A stretch of DNA of 64,000 bases from Victivallales bacterium (GCA_017535315.1 JAFXUD010000002.1:361111-425110); one strand, 5' to 3'; counted from the stretch's first letter, positions 8,611-18,136 are shown. Notes: generated by a model not told the origin, from the letters alone. Numbers and translations: made by a program.

Positions 8611-11600
8611 ATGGATAATCAGATAATTTTCAACGAAGAGATTTTCAAGCCGAATTTTCCATTGGATGGCGCACATTTGGTGGCGGCTTCCGCTGGGACG
8701 GGAAAGACCTATAATATCCAGAACATCTATGCCAGGCTGGTGATGGAGAAGGGATGGCGCGTCTCGGAAATCCAGGTGATGACATTCACGGATGCGGCCA
8801 CCAAGGAGCTGCGGGAACGTCTGCGTGCGGTGCTTGTGGACATTCAGGCCTGCCTGAACCATGAGACATGCATGGGAAAGGATGAGGCGGACGCGACACG
8901 GCGGAATGAACGGGCCGACAGGCTCATTGCGGCCTGTCAGGGAAAAACGGATGTGGAGAAGATGAACGCCATTGGGCTGGCTCTCTTGGAGTTCGACAGC
9001 GCCGCCATCTCCACCATCCACGGCTTCTGCAGCCGTGCCCTTGCAAGATTTGCGTTTGAGACGCGCATGACCTTCAATCCCGAAATCCAGGACAACAAGG
9101 CCGAGGAACTTGCACGTCTTGCCCTCGACTGGTGGCGGAAGCGTGAGGAAAACACTCCAAATGCTCTTTTGCCTCAGTTGAACCTGGGCATTCTGCTGAA
9201 CTATGTGAAAGTCTTGGGCGACAAGACCGACTGGAAAATAATCGATTCTGACGAGAACGACCCTAGTGGCTTCATGCTTGCCCGTGCCGCCGAAATCGTC
9301 CAGGCTTACGAAAACGACCGCACAAACCGCCAGACGCAGACGTATGATGATCTCCTTCGCTCCATGCGCGAGGCACTAAACGGTCCCTTTGGAGACAGTT
9401 TTGCCGCCAAGTTGCGCGAAACCTTCCATGCGGCATTGATTGATGAATTCCAGGACACGGACCCAGTCCAGTACGACATCTTCCGCAAGGTTTTTCTGGC
9501 GGACGAGAGCATCCCCGTCTTTTTGGTTGGGGATCCCAAGCAGGCCATCTACGCCTTCCGTGGCGGCGATATCTTTACCTACCGTGCGGCTGCGAAAGGG
9601 ATGAAGAGAAAATACTATCTTGATACAAACTATCGCTCGACACCGAGGCTGATGGCGGCGGTGAATGCCATCTTCAGGGATGCAGGAGAGATTGGCGCGA
9701 CATTCGGCGATTCCGAAATTGGCTATCCGAACGATATCAGGGCCATCGATAAGAAGGCTCTTCAGGTCGATGGCGAAGACGATCCGTCTCCCTTCAGGTT
9801 TGTCGAGGTCGTCCCTCAGAAAAATACCAAAGTGGAGGCCTTGGACACGGTGCTGGCGCGGGAGGTCGTGAAGACTTTGACGGAGTATGATGGGGTTCTT
9901 TCACCGAAGGATATCGCTATACTGGTTGCCAAGAAGTACCACGCGAAGACTATCATGGCTGAACTGCGCAAATGCGGTGTGCCGTGCGTCATCCAGAACC
10001 CAGGCAATGTCTTCACAAGGGTGATAGGTGGTTTTGGAAATGCAGCCTATCTCCCATCTAGGATGCTCCGCGAGTTCCTTTCCGTCTGCCTTGCGATGGC
10101 GAAGACTGGCGGCGTCAGCCAGCTCCGCGCCGCTCTGGCCACTTCCTTCTTTGGTCTGACCCCGATGGAGATTATGGAATTGGACGAGGAATCGCTGGCA
10201 AAGTGGATTGGTAGCTTTGATGATCTGAACCACATTTGGCTGAAGCGCGGATTGGGTGCGGCTTTGGCGAAGATGGAGGAATACGGCACTCGCCATGGCG
10301 TCGGATATCGCGAACGGCTGGCGATGCTTCCAGATGGTGAACGCTTGCTGGCAGATTGCGGACAGATCATTGAACTGGCTTTTGCTGCCGTCAAGGAGAT
10401 CGGCCCCTCCCCTGAAAAGCTGATTGCATGGCTGAAGGACCGAGTGGCCAATGGAGACAAGGAGGACGATTCCGACGCATACGCGCGTGAACTGGAGAGC
10501 GACAGTAATGCTGTCCGCATTATGACCATGCATGTCTCAAAGGGGCTTCAGTTCCCTGTTGTCTTTTTACCAGACTGCAATGTGAAGGCAAAAAAGAAGA
10601 AAAAGGGCGAGGCGGCATGCTACCACGATGAAAAACAAGACAATCAGCTTGTTTTTTCAACCGCTAGCCCTGAAAGGGAAGAAGCCGAGGAGGAACAGGA
10701 GAAGCTTCGCCTCCTCTATGTCGCCATGACGCGTGCTGAACAGCGTACCGTTGCCTTCTATTATGCTGCCACGGATAGATATCATAAGATTAATCCGCCG
10801 CTTCAAAAACTCATGGACAACGCCGCTAAAAACGGTGCTGGCAAAGATGCCGTGGGTTCCCCAATCCAGTGGCTTCGGGACAATGGCGTTTCAGGGGAAT
10901 CCTTGAAATATCTTGCCAAAAGTTCAACATTGGTTCTGAAGAAGCCCAATGCGCCTCGGATGTTTGATGCGAAGCCTTCGCGTGGAAGCTATTCATCTGT
11001 CTCGCCATCCCTTGGTAAGGGGGATTTTTCTGCGGGCGATTGGGAAGGGAGGGATGTGGATTCCGAAGACAAAAAGGCGGCGGAAACCGATCTTTTCAGC
11101 GAAAAACAGCCTGTCTTCCAGATTCGTGGCGGTGCGAACATCGGTTCCTGCTGGCACGAGGTTCTGGAGAATATTGCGTTTGACGCGAGCGATGAGGAAA
11201 TACGCAAGGTGGCTGTTGTCAAGCTGCGTGAGTATGGCTTTGACCCGCTGGCCGCCGCTGGGAGCAAGAGCTTTCTGGAGGTTTCCTGTGAGATGATTGC
11301 AAAGACGCTGGAGCGACCGATCGCCGCGCCCAATGGGCGTCTTTTCACCCTGCGCGATGTCCATTGGCAAGAACGCATGAGCGAGCTGGAGTTCAATTTT
11401 ACCTCTGCATTTTCCGCGAAAAACACGGTGGTCTTGGCGGAGACTATCCGCCGCCACTGGGGAAGCGACAGCACTAAGCAGGAGTTCCTCAAGGCTCTGG
11501 ATGGCTGGAATCGGGAGATACCAAAGGGATTCATCAATGGCTTCATCGACCTGGTTTTCCAGCATGACGGGTATTTCTACGTGGTTGATTGGAAGTCAAA

Positions 11601-11883
11601 CAGTCTTGGTGGCGTTCCCGAATCCTTCACGGAGGAAGGCGTACGCCGTGAAATGGCCTCTCATGGCTATTTCCTCCAGTATCTTCTTTATTCCGCCGTC
11701 CTGCAACGCTACCTGAAGGATTTGCCTGGCTTCGGGTATAGTTGGGAAAAGCATTTCGGCGGTATTCGCTATTATTTCCTGCGTGGCATTGACGTAGGGA
11801 AGGAGGCGGCTGTCTTTGCGGACAGGTCCTGCGAAGGATTGCTTGATGAAATTGGAAAGGTCCTGGGCATGGAGGTGGAATGA
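8611..11883 (+). CDS. recB: Exodeoxyribonuclease V, RecB (beta) subunit: helicase-nuclease
   Basis: 3'-5' superfamily 1 helicase fused to the single nuclease of RecBCD. Visible motifs are Walker A AASAGTGKT (residues 25-33), Walker B DEFQDTDP (278-285), GDPKQAIYAFRGGD just after, NYRSTPRL, and the motif V/VI segments MTMHVSKGLQFP and LLYVAMTRAEQR. The C-terminal nuclease site has D980, D993 and K995 (IDLVF and VVDWKSN), with the same 13- and 2-residue spacing as D1067, D1080 and K1082 of E. coli RecB. Length of 1090 residues is slightly under the usual 1150-1200. The catalytic residues seen are intact, so an active enzyme is expected. The stop overlaps the recD start by four bases. Confidence 0.93.
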   Translation: MDNQIIFNEEIFKPNFPLDGAHLVAASAGTGKTYNIQNIYARLVMEKGWRVSEIQVMTFTDAATKELRERLRAVLVDIQACLNHETCMGKDEADATRRNERADRLIAACQGKTDVEKMNAIGLALLEFDSAAISTIHGFCSRALARFAFETRMTFNPEIQDNKAEELARLALDWWRKREENTPNALLPQLNLGILLNYVKVLGDKTDWKIIDSDENDPSGFMLARAAEIVQAYENDRTNRQTQTYDDLLRSMREALNGPFGDSFAAKLRETFHAALIDEFQDTDPVQYDIFRKVFLADESIPVFLVGDPKQAIYAFRGGDIFTYRAAAKGMKRKYYLDTNYRSTPRLMAAVNAIFRDAGEIGATFGDSEIGYPNDIRAIDKKALQVDGEDDPSPFRFVEVVPQKNTKVEALDTVLAREVVKTLTEYDGVLSPKDIAILVAKKYHAKTIMAELRKCGVPCVIQNPGNVFTRVIGGFGNAAYLPSRMLREFLSVCLAMAKTGGVSQLRAALATSFFGLTPMEIMELDEESLAKWIGSFDDLNHIWLKRGLGAALAKMEEYGTRHGVGYRERLAMLPDGERLLADCGQIIELAFAAVKEIGPSPEKLIAWLKDRVANGDKEDDSDAYARELESDSNAVRIMTMHVSKGLQFPVVFLPDCNVKAKKKKKGEAACYHDEKQDNQLVFSTASPEREEAEEEQEKLRLLYVAMTRAEQRTVAFYYAATDRYHKINPPLQKLMDNAAKNGAGKDAVGSPIQWLRDNGVSGESLKYLAKSSTLVLKKPNAPRMFDAKPSRGSYSSVSPSLGKGDFSAGDWEGRDVDSEDKKAAETDLFSEKQPVFQIRGGANIGSCWHEVLENIAFDASDEEIRKVAVVKLREYGFDPLAAAGSKSFLEVSCEMIAKTLERPIAAPNGRLFTLRDVHWQERMSELEFNFTSAFSAKNTVVLAETIRRHWGSDSTKQEFLKALDGWNREIPKGFINGFIDLVFQHDGYFYVVDWKSNSLGGVPESFTEEGVRREMASHGYFLQYLLYSAVLQRYLKDLPGFGYSWEKHFGGIRYYFLRGIDVGKEAAVFADRSCEGLLDEIGKVLGMEVE

Positions 11884-13520
11884 TGTTGGAGATGGATTCC
11901 CATGATGAGCAGAACTCCCTGCAAGGGGAGGCCTGTGATGAAATGGCCAGAAGTCTGATGGTGCGGATGGGGTGTTCGCCTGAAGCGGCTCAGCTCTGCG
12001 GAAGGGCGGTTGCCGCGCAGGCGAATGGAGATGTCTGCTTGGGGCCATTGACCCAGGACGAAATCAATGCGTTGAAGGGGATGCCTGGTATCGAGTGCGT
12101 TGCAATGGAGGAAACTGAAATCGAGAAGCCTTTTGTCCTTTCGGGGAAGATGCTCTATACGCGGCGGAACTGGCAGTATGAGCAGAATGTCGGGAGACGG
12201 GTAAAGGAGATGGCGGATGCAGAGGCAGGCAATCCAATGGAGGTACCTTACGACGGGCCATTTGCAGGCATGGAGGCACGTCAGCGGGAGGGGGTGGAGA
12301 AGATGTGCAACCACCGCTTTGCCCTGCTGACGGGCGGTCCAGGAACGGGCAAGACCTTTACCATCGCGCGGGCCGTGAAGTTGATTCGCGAACAGGGTGG
12401 GGATGTGCGCCTTTGGTTGGCGGCGCCGACTGGCAAGGCGGCGGCCCGCGTGAAGGAGGCGATGGTGAAGGAGGCGGAACAACTGGGGCTTGGGGACATC
12501 CCCAATGCCACCACGATTCACGCGCTTCTGGAACCAAACTCTGATTTGGTGACTTTTAGGCGCAACCGCCGAAATCCATTGCCGTTGGACTGGCTCATCG
12601 TCGATGAGGCCAGTATGATTGACTTGCCGTTGATGTCAAAGCTACTGGATGCCCTGCCTGAAGGTTGCCGACTGACCCTGGTAGGCGATGCGAATCAGCT
12701 TGCTTCAGTGGAGCCTGGGCGTGTTTTCGGTGACCTTTGCCGCATGTCGGGCTTGCCTAAATGCGTACTGAATGTCAGCCGACGCTTCCCGCAGGGGGGC
12801 GAAATCGACAATCTGGCAACCACTGTGAATGAGGGGTACGGTCAGAAAGCTTTGGAAATGCTGAAAAATCCCGAAAACAGGCTTTTGCATTATGAAGCGA
12901 TTCATGAGAAGAATGCGTTCCAGCCAGAGCTTTGGGGAGGTTTTCTGGAGGTTGTCAAACGGCATTTAGAGGATTTTGCACGGCAGGATACAGTAAGAGG
13001 TGCGCTTGAAAAGCTGAACGATTGTCGAGTTCTCTGCGCCATGCGGCACGGCCCATACGGGGTGGACCGCCTGAACCAGTTCATCAAGTCGAAACTTGGC
13101 GACAAGACCCCCGTTCCGATGATGATTGTCAAAAACAACCGTGCCCTTGGCGTCAATAACGGCGATGTGGGGGTGGTCATGCCGAGGGACGATTCCTTTA
13201 ATTTGTTGAATGAGGACAAGACGATACGCCGCATTCCCCTGGCATTGCTACCAGACCGTGAGGTAGCTTTTGCCTCCACGATTCACAAGGCGCAAGGGTC
13301 GGAGTACGAGGATGTGGTCATTGTACTGCCGCCGACGCCGTTCCTGCCTGACACGCAGAACCTGAATCCCCTGCTGACCCGTGAAATCCTCTATACGGCT
13401 ATTACGAGGACAAAAAACAAGGTCTTTCTCTTTGGCGGAGATTCATCTGTCATTGCTTGCTGCGAGCATGCCATCCAGCGTCGGACGGGCCTAGTAGTAC
13501 CTGGTACTAGTGCAGACTAA
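11880..13520 (+). CDS. recD: Exodeoxyribonuclease V, RecD (alpha) subunit: 5'-3' helicase
   Basis: Fast superfamily 1B helicase of RecBCD. An N-terminal domain of about 140 residues that contacts RecC is followed by Walker A TGGPGTGKTF (GGPGTGKT at 152-159), a second ATPase motif VDEASMIDLPLM (D242, E243), LVGDANQLASVEPG, and the C-terminal ASTIHKAQGSEYEDV and YTAITRTKN motifs. Length of 546 residues is a little short of E. coli RecD (608). The gene begins ATGATG inside the recB stop region, so it is translationally coupled. Its stop overlaps the convergent MATE gene by four bases. With recC and recB this completes a canonical RecBCD set in the order C-B-D. Confidence 0.93.
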   Translation: MMLEMDSHDEQNSLQGEACDEMARSLMVRMGCSPEAAQLCGRAVAAQANGDVCLGPLTQDEINALKGMPGIECVAMEETEIEKPFVLSGKMLYTRRNWQYEQNVGRRVKEMADAEAGNPMEVPYDGPFAGMEARQREGVEKMCNHRFALLTGGPGTGKTFTIARAVKLIREQGGDVRLWLAAPTGKAAARVKEAMVKEAEQLGLGDIPNATTIHALLEPNSDLVTFRRNRRNPLPLDWLIVDEASMIDLPLMSKLLDALPEGCRLTLVGDANQLASVEPGRVFGDLCRMSGLPKCVLNVSRRFPQGGEIDNLATTVNEGYGQKALEMLKNPENRLLHYEAIHEKNAFQPELWGGFLEVVKRHLEDFARQDTVRGALEKLNDCRVLCAMRHGPYGVDRLNQFIKSKLGDKTPVPMMIVKNNRALGVNNGDVGVVMPRDDSFNLLNEDKTIRRIPLALLPDREVAFASTIHKAQGSEYEDVVIVLPPTPFLPDTQNLNPLLTREILYTAITRTKNKVFLFGGDSSVIACCEHAIQRRTGLVVPGTSAD

Positions 13521-14908
13521 TGGTCTTGCTTGATGATCCTCAGTTTCTTCCAATGGCCCATTTTGTAGCGCAGGAATATGGGAGCACTAAAAAGGACCGC
13601 CATGACGACCAGCGCGGTCCAGGTCTGGAGAGGACCGAAACCCAGCAGGTGGACGCAAATCAGGATGACCGTTGCCGTTCCCCAGTCTCGGCAAAAGATG
13701 ATGACCATGCTCCAGAAGGTGTCGCCTGCGCCGCGCAGGGCTGCGGAGGATATCATCTGGACGGCGTCGGTGATCAGGTAGAACCCCACGAGGCGCAGCA
13801 TCGGGATGGCGTATTCCCTGACTTGCGTGTAGTCGAGGCCCGATGATTCAGGCGTGAAGAAGCCAACCAGCAGGCGAGGAAATGTCATGTAGGTGACGAC
13901 CATGCAGGCGGCATAGGTGATGGCCACCTTGAAGCCCGAGCGGGTCACGCGCACCGCCAGTTCAGGTTTTTCCTTGCCCATGGCCTGCCCCACGAGCGTT
14001 GTCACGGCGACCTGGATGCCGATGAGCGGATGAAAGGAGAGGCCGTCCCAGTTGAAGGCGATGGTAGTGGCCGCCGCCATGTCGTCGCCATAACGGTGGA
14101 AGTTGGCGATCATCACCACGAAGGCGATCATGGCAAGCAGGTTTTCAACGCCTTGCGGAACTCCGTAGCGGATGAGTTTCCATAGATGGTCTTTGTTGAA
14201 GGCGCGCAGTTTGGGATTGCGGTATTCTGGAAGATGCGTTGACAGGAAGAAGGCGACTGCAAGCACAAGGACGTTGGAAACCCCCGAGAGGAGGGTTCCG
14301 ATGGCGGCACCGTCCAGTTCCAGGCGTGGCAATCCCCAGTGACCGAAAATGAGCAGCCAGTTGGCGATGATGTTCACAAAGAGCGCGATGCTGTTTGCAA
14401 TCAGGATGACGCGGGTGCGTCCGATGCCAGAGAAAAAGGAGCCAAGCGCGAAGCGCAGGAGGGAGATGATGCTGCCGAACGCCATATACCAGAAATAGCG
14501 GGTTTCCAGCCCGCGTTCGAGCGTTGAGTGGGCGTCGAAGACCTTGCCGTAATGGAGCACAACGTAGCCTGAAAGCAGAACTAGGGGGTAGCTGATAAGG
14601 CTCAGGCGAAACGCCTGCCAGACGACGCTCACGCAGTTCTGCCGCTGGCCTGCACCATAATACTGCGCCACCAGGGCGGAGGAGTATCCGACGACCCCAG
14701 CAAAGAGCGTTACGCACATCCAGCTGGTCATGCCGCCGCCCATGGCCGCCGCCTGGTGGACAATGCCGACGTGCGAGAGGAACAGCCTGTCTATCAGCAT
14801 CATCAGCATGTCGAACATGCTGGACAGGAACATGGGAATTGCTATGGGAAGCAACTCCAGGATGCCGCCTGGTCCGTAAAAATGTTTTTTCTTGAGTTGC
14901 GCGAACAT
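13517..14908 (-). CDS. MATE family multidrug/metabolite exporter
   Basis: Cation-driven efflux protein of the MATE (NorM/DinF-like) family in the inner membrane. The 463 residues contain about twelve hydrophobic helices arranged as two related halves, with the typical N-terminal IPMFLSSMFDMLMMLIDRLF (helix 1) and GVPQGVENLL starting the second half. The length fits the family. It is divergent from the XRE-cupin regulator gene, and nested inverted repeats lie in the shared 254-base upstream region, suggesting control by that regulator. Substrate unknown. Confidence 0.9.
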   Translation of the reverse strand: MFAQLKKKHFYGPGGILELLPIAIPMFLSSMFDMLMMLIDRLFLSHVGIVHQAAAMGGGMTSWMCVTLFAGVVGYSSALVAQYYGAGQRQNCVSVVWQAFRLSLISYPLVLLSGYVVLHYGKVFDAHSTLERGLETRYFWYMAFGSIISLLRFALGSFFSGIGRTRVILIANSIALFVNIIANWLLIFGHWGLPRLELDGAAIGTLLSGVSNVLVLAVAFFLSTHLPEYRNPKLRAFNKDHLWKLIRYGVPQGVENLLAMIAFVVMIANFHRYGDDMAAATTIAFNWDGLSFHPLIGIQVAVTTLVGQAMGKEKPELAVRVTRSGFKVAITYAACMVVTYMTFPRLLVGFFTPESSGLDYTQVREYAIPMLRLVGFYLITDAVQMISSAALRGAGDTFWSMVIIFCRDWGTATVILICVHLLGFGPLQTWTALVVMAVLFSAPIFLRYKMGHWKKLRIIKQDH

Positions 14909-14948
14909 AATAACCTTGGGGCCTTCTCGGCTAAACTCCGAGATGAGG

Positions 14949-15065
14949 TAATAATATAATAATAAACGCTGTTTTTCCCAGTCGGTTTGAACTTAATGTC
15001 TTTTCGGCTGGATGAAAAAATGACATTAGTATTCGCATTTGTCGCCATTGCATATTATATTATTA
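14949..15065. promoter_or_regulatory. Nested inverted repeats in the MATE / XRE-cupin divergent promoter region
   Basis: The 13-bp arm TAATAATATAATA (14949-14961) is inverted exactly at 15053-15065. Inside it, TAATGTC (14994-15000) is inverted at 15022-15028. The symmetric placement between two divergent start codons suits operators of a dimeric regulator, most simply the neighbouring XRE-cupin protein. The outer arms are AT-only, so chance cannot be excluded. Confidence 0.4.
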
Positions 15066-15162
15066 ACAATGTTTTTCACAGATAACCCTATAAATCAAGA
15101 GGAAAGTTGCTCTAAAGAAAAGACAGCTCAAAATCAACCCCAAAGTACAAGGAAACGGAATT

Positions 15163-15735
15163 ATGCCAGCGAACAATGAAGTAGGCGCCAAAATCAAAGG
15201 TCTGCGTGAATTGCGTGGAGTAACCTTAGAGGAGCTTTCGGAGCGTTGTGGCCTAGCTGCGGATCAGATTGAGAAAATCGAATCCGGGATGGTTACAACT
15301 TCTCTGACCCCATTGCTTAAGATTGCGAGGGGCCTGGGTGTTCGTCTTGGCACGTTTCTGGATGACACGGAGCTGTCTGAACCCGTCGTGACACGGGCAA
15401 AGGCGGGGAATGTGGAGGCCGTGCGTTTCGCTGGTCCCACGGACCGCGAGGGACTGGAGTTCCATGCCCTGGCTGCCAACAAACGCGACCGCAATATGGA
15501 GCCATTTGTGATTGACGTCCATCCCGCGATGGACAACAAGTTCATCCTCTCCAGCCACGAGGGCGAGGAGTTCATCTATGTCCTCTCGGGTGCGCTTGAA
15601 ATCAACTACGGCAAGAACACCTATCATATTGAGGCTGGCGACAGCATCTACTATGACTCCATCGTGCCCCATCATGTGCACGCCGCGGACGGAAAGGAGA
15701 CCCGCATCCTCGCGGTCATCTATGCCCCGCACTAA
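15163..15735 (+). CDS. XRE-family transcriptional regulator with C-terminal cupin domain
   Basis: DNA-binding regulator of 190 residues. Residues 8-65 form a lambda-repressor-like helix-turn-helix (IKGLRELRGVTLEELSERCG, then LTPLLKIARGLGV). Residues 110-188 form a cupin barrel (GEEFIYVLSGALEINYG, IEAGDSIYYDS, PHHVHA) that probably binds a small ligand. XRE-cupin proteins directly upstream of an acyl-CoA ligase are a recurring arrangement in anaerobic gut bacteria, and that ligase gene follows here. An AAGGAAACGGA stretch upstream of the ATG provides a purine-rich ribosome site. It probably controls the ligase, itself and perhaps the divergent MATE gene. Confidence 0.9.
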   Translation: MPANNEVGAKIKGLRELRGVTLEELSERCGLAADQIEKIESGMVTTSLTPLLKIARGLGVRLGTFLDDTELSEPVVTRAKAGNVEAVRFAGPTDREGLEFHALAANKRDRNMEPFVIDVHPAMDNKFILSSHEGEEFIYVLSGALEINYGKNTYHIEAGDSIYYDSIVPHHVHAADGKETRILAVIYAPH

Positions 15736-15768
15736 AACGGCAGGTGAAGGTTGCCTTTAAGGCAGAGT

Positions 15769-15805
15769 GGGGAAAGCTGTCTTCTGTTTTTATGCGGCTT
15801 TCCCC
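15769..15805 (+). terminator. Stem-loop after the XRE-cupin gene
   Basis: GGGGAAAGC (15769-15777) pairs perfectly with GCTTTCCCC (15797-15805) around a 19-base loop. A second near-palindrome (AAAGGGGAACGTTTCCCTTT) follows immediately, upstream of the ligase. No good T run follows, so an attenuator or RNA-stability element between two cotranscribed genes is as likely as a terminator. Confidence 0.4.
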
Positions 15806-15883
15806 TGTAAATCAACTTTTGGCTAAAGGGGAACGTTTCCCTTTTTGGGGAGGGGTATCCCCTGCAAATATGGTTATATAAAA

Positions 15884-17554
15884 ATGAGTGAAGAACTGTT
15901 TACTGAAAAGACCATTGCCGCCTTCTTTGCGGATTTGGTCAAGATCCAGCCCGACCACCCCTTCATCATGTATCCCGATCGGGGACTTTGCTGGAGCTAC
16001 AAGGATTTTGACGAGCGCACCGACAACATGGCAAAGGGGCTGCTTTCCATCGGCGTGAAGAAGGGCTCCCATGTGGGCGTCTGGGCGAGGAACGTTCCCG
16101 AGTGGCTGACGCTGATGTTCGCTACCGCCAAGATTGGCGCCGTGCTTGTCACCATCAATACCAACTACAAATCCCACGAACTCGAATATCTGGTCAAGCA
16201 GTCGGACATGCATACGCTGGCCATTGTGGATGGCCTGCGCGATGTCAGCTATGTCGATGTGGTTTACGACCTGGTTCCCGAGCTGAAGCAGCAGCCGCGC
16301 GGCTGCCTGAAGAGCGCACGTTTCCCGTTCCTGAAGAATGTCGTTTATCTTGGGCAGGAGAAGCACCGCGGCATGTACACCAGCATGGAGCTTTTCCAGC
16401 TTGGCGAAAACACTAGCGACGAAGCCTTCGAGAAGGCCAAGACGGGCTTCGACCAGTATGACGTGGTCAACATGCAGTACACCTCTGGCACGACTGGCTT
16501 CCCAAAAGGCGTCATGCTGACCAGCAGAAACATCTTGAACAACGGCTTCTACATCGGCGAGAGGCAGCTCTTCACCAAGAACGACCGCGTTTGCCTTCCC
16601 GTGCCTCTGTTCCACTGCTTCGGCTGCGTGCTCGGCATCATGGCGATTTTGAGTCACGGCGCCACCGCTGTAATGGTGGAGCAGTTTGACCCGCTGATTG
16701 TGCTGGCCTCCATTCAGAAGGCGAAGGCGACGGCTGTCTATGGCGTGCCCACCATGTATATTGCAGAACTCAATCACCCGATGTTCAGCATGTTCGACAT
16801 GTCCAGCCTGCGCACGGGAATCATGTCGGGATCGCTCTGTCCCGTCGCCCTGATGCGCGAGGTCATCGAAAAGATGCATATGCCTGAAATCACCATTCCA
16901 TACGGACTCACCGAGGCATCGCCTGTCTTCACAATGAGCGGTGCCCATGAGACGCTCGAAAGGCGTGTCAGCACTGTCGGCACGGGGCAGCCGCACATTG
17001 AAATCAAAATCATTGACCCCGAGACGGGCAAGACCGTGCCGCCAAACACCGTGGGCGAACTCTGCTGCCGTGGCTACAATGTCATGAAAGGCTATTACAA
17101 TATGCCCGAGGAGACGGCGAAGGCCATCGACGCCGACGGTTGGCTCCACAGCGGCGACCTGGGGACCGTCGATGAAGACGGCTACTATCGCATCACGGGA
17201 CGCCTGAAGGACATGATTATCCGTGGCGGCGAAAACATCTATCCCAAGGAAATCGAGGAGTTCCTGCGCACGAATTCAGGCGTGGAGGATGCGGAGGTCG
17301 TCGGAATCCCAGACGAGAAGTACGGCGAAATCGTCGGGGCCTTCATCATCCTGCGCAAGGGCGTGGAGATGACGGACGAGGATTTGCGCGAATACTGCAA
17401 GTCGCGTATCGCCTTCTACAAGACCCCCAAGCATTTCTTCATCGTTGATGCCTTCCCGCAGACCGCCAGCGGCAAGATCCAGAAGTTCAAGCTCCGTGAA
17501 ATGGCGTGTGATATTTTGGGCATTGACAAGAAAAATATCATCAAGCACGGTTGA
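15884..17554 (+). CDS. AMP-binding acyl-CoA synthetase (fatty acid/aryl-CoA ligase)
   Basis: Activates a carboxylic acid with ATP to an acyl-adenylate, then to an acyl-CoA. The adenylate P-loop [11 protein letters not shown] is at residues 199-209, PYGLTEASP follows the central domain, and GWLHSGDLG marks the hinge region. [13 protein letters not shown] and the C-terminal catalytic Lys K531 ([10 protein letters not shown]) are intact. The 556-residue length is typical of FadD-like or medium-chain ligases. The ATG at 15884 is chosen because family members begin close to this point; a TTG at 15845 would add 13 poorly conserved residues. It follows the XRE-cupin regulator and probably responds to it. 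The acyl substrate cannot be read from the sequence. Confidence 0.93.
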   Translation: MSEELFTEKTIAAFFADLVKIQPDHPFIMYPDRGLCWSYKDFDERTDNMAKGLLSIGVKKGSHVGVWARNVPEWLTLMFATAKIGAVLVTINTNYKSHELEYLVKQSDMHTLAIVDGLRDVSYVDVVYDLVPELKQQPRGCLKSARFPFLKNVVYLGQEKHRGMYTSMELFQLGENTSDEAFEKAKTGFDQYDVVNMQYTSGTTGFPKGVMLTSRNILNNGFYIGERQLFTKNDRVCLPVPLFHCFGCVLGIMAILSHGATAVMVEQFDPLIVLASIQKAKATAVYGVPTMYIAELNHPMFSMFDMSSLRTGIMSGSLCPVALMREVIEKMHMPEITIPYGLTEASPVFTMSGAHETLERRVSTVGTGQPHIEIKIIDPETGKTVPPNTVGELCCRGYNVMKGYYNMPEETAKAIDADGWLHSGDLGTVDEDGYYRITGRLKDMIIRGGENIYPKEIEEFLRTNSGVEDAEVVGIPDEKYGEIVGAFIILRKGVEMTDEDLREYCKSRIAFYKTPKHFFIVDAFPQTASGKIQKFKLREMACDILGIDKKNIIKHG

Positions 17555-17586
17555 TGATGCATTCAATCGAACGTGGAGTTTCCGAA

Positions 17587-17901
17587 ATGAAAGAGGAGAT
17601 ACTTACCTATTTGAAGGAACAGGTTGCTGGCGATGACAAGGAACTGCTGGATTCACTCTATGCAGAGTACTGTTCGACGGCAAAGGAATATGTGGCGGCT
17701 CTCAGGGCGGCCCTGCCAGCAGGGGATTTTTCTGAGCTTAAGAAGTTGGCTCATACCTTGAAGGGCAACTCCGCCATGGTCGGGGACACGGCGATGAACG
17801 CACATGCCCTCGCCTTTGAGAATGGTGCAAAGGCTGAAGCTCTTGCCACCTGCCAGGCTGAAATACTTGAGCTGGAAACTCTGCTGAAGGAGCTGGACTA
17901 G
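17587..17901 (+). CDS. Small HPt (histidine phosphotransfer) domain protein
   Basis: A 104-residue single-domain protein predicted to be an all-alpha four-helix phosphotransfer module. The phosphoacceptor His is H56 in KLAHTLKGNSAMVG, the classic HPt signature. GTGGAG lies about ten bases before the ATG at 17587; an earlier in-frame start at 17551 or 17557 is possible and would overlap or abut the ligase stop. No sensor kinase or response regulator is in the window, so its partners are elsewhere. It is probably cotranscribed with the ligase, and the tRNA-Leu gene follows. Confidence 0.85.
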   Translation: MKEEILTYLKEQVAGDDKELLDSLYAEYCSTAKEYVAALRAALPAGDFSELKKLAHTLKGNSAMVGDTAMNAHALAFENGAKAEALATCQAEILELETLLKELD

Positions 17902-18010
17902 GCTAGAGATTTTGGCAATTGATTCAAGAAAGTATGGCGCAAAATTAAAAAAAAACAGCCAACCCATTTGCAAAAACAGGTTTTTATTGTAAAGTATATA
18001 CTATTCTAAA

Positions 18011-18097
18011 GCCGGAGTGGCGGAATTGGCAGACGCGCTGCGTTCAGGTCGCAGTGGGCTTACGCCCGTGGGGGTTCAAGTCCCTTCTCCGGTACCA
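18011..18097 (+). tRNA. tRNA-Leu (anticodon CAG)
   Basis: An 87-base class II tRNA with the 3' CCA encoded. The acceptor arm GCCGGAG pairs with CTCCGGT (one G-T at the end). The anticodon stem CTGCG/CGCAG encloses loop TTCAGGT, giving anticodon CAG. A long variable arm (TGGGCTTACGCCCGT) and T-loop GTTCAAGTC follow. TATACT at 17997-18002 is well placed as a -10 box. It reads CUG leucine codons. Confidence 0.96.
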
Positions 18098-18102
18098 TTT
18101 TC

Positions 18103-18136
18103 CCTCTTTGCAGTTTTTCTGCAAAGAGGTTTTTTT
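18103..18136 (+). terminator. Rho-independent terminator of tRNA-Leu
   Basis: CCTCTTTGCAG (18103-18113), a TTTTT loop and CTGCAAAGAGG (18119-18129) form a perfect 11-bp stem followed directly by seven T. It lies five bases after the tRNA CCA end. Confidence 0.95.

Noticed and set aside
5286..11883. AddB-AddA instead of RecC-RecB
   Set aside because: A full RecD follows, the first protein lacks the expected AddB cysteine cluster and nuclease motif, and the nuclease triad lies only in the second protein.
15812..17149. A 445-codon open frame antisense to the acyl-CoA ligase
   Set aside because: The ligase has intact motifs on the plus strand; the His/Val/Asp-rich antisense product is a composition effect.
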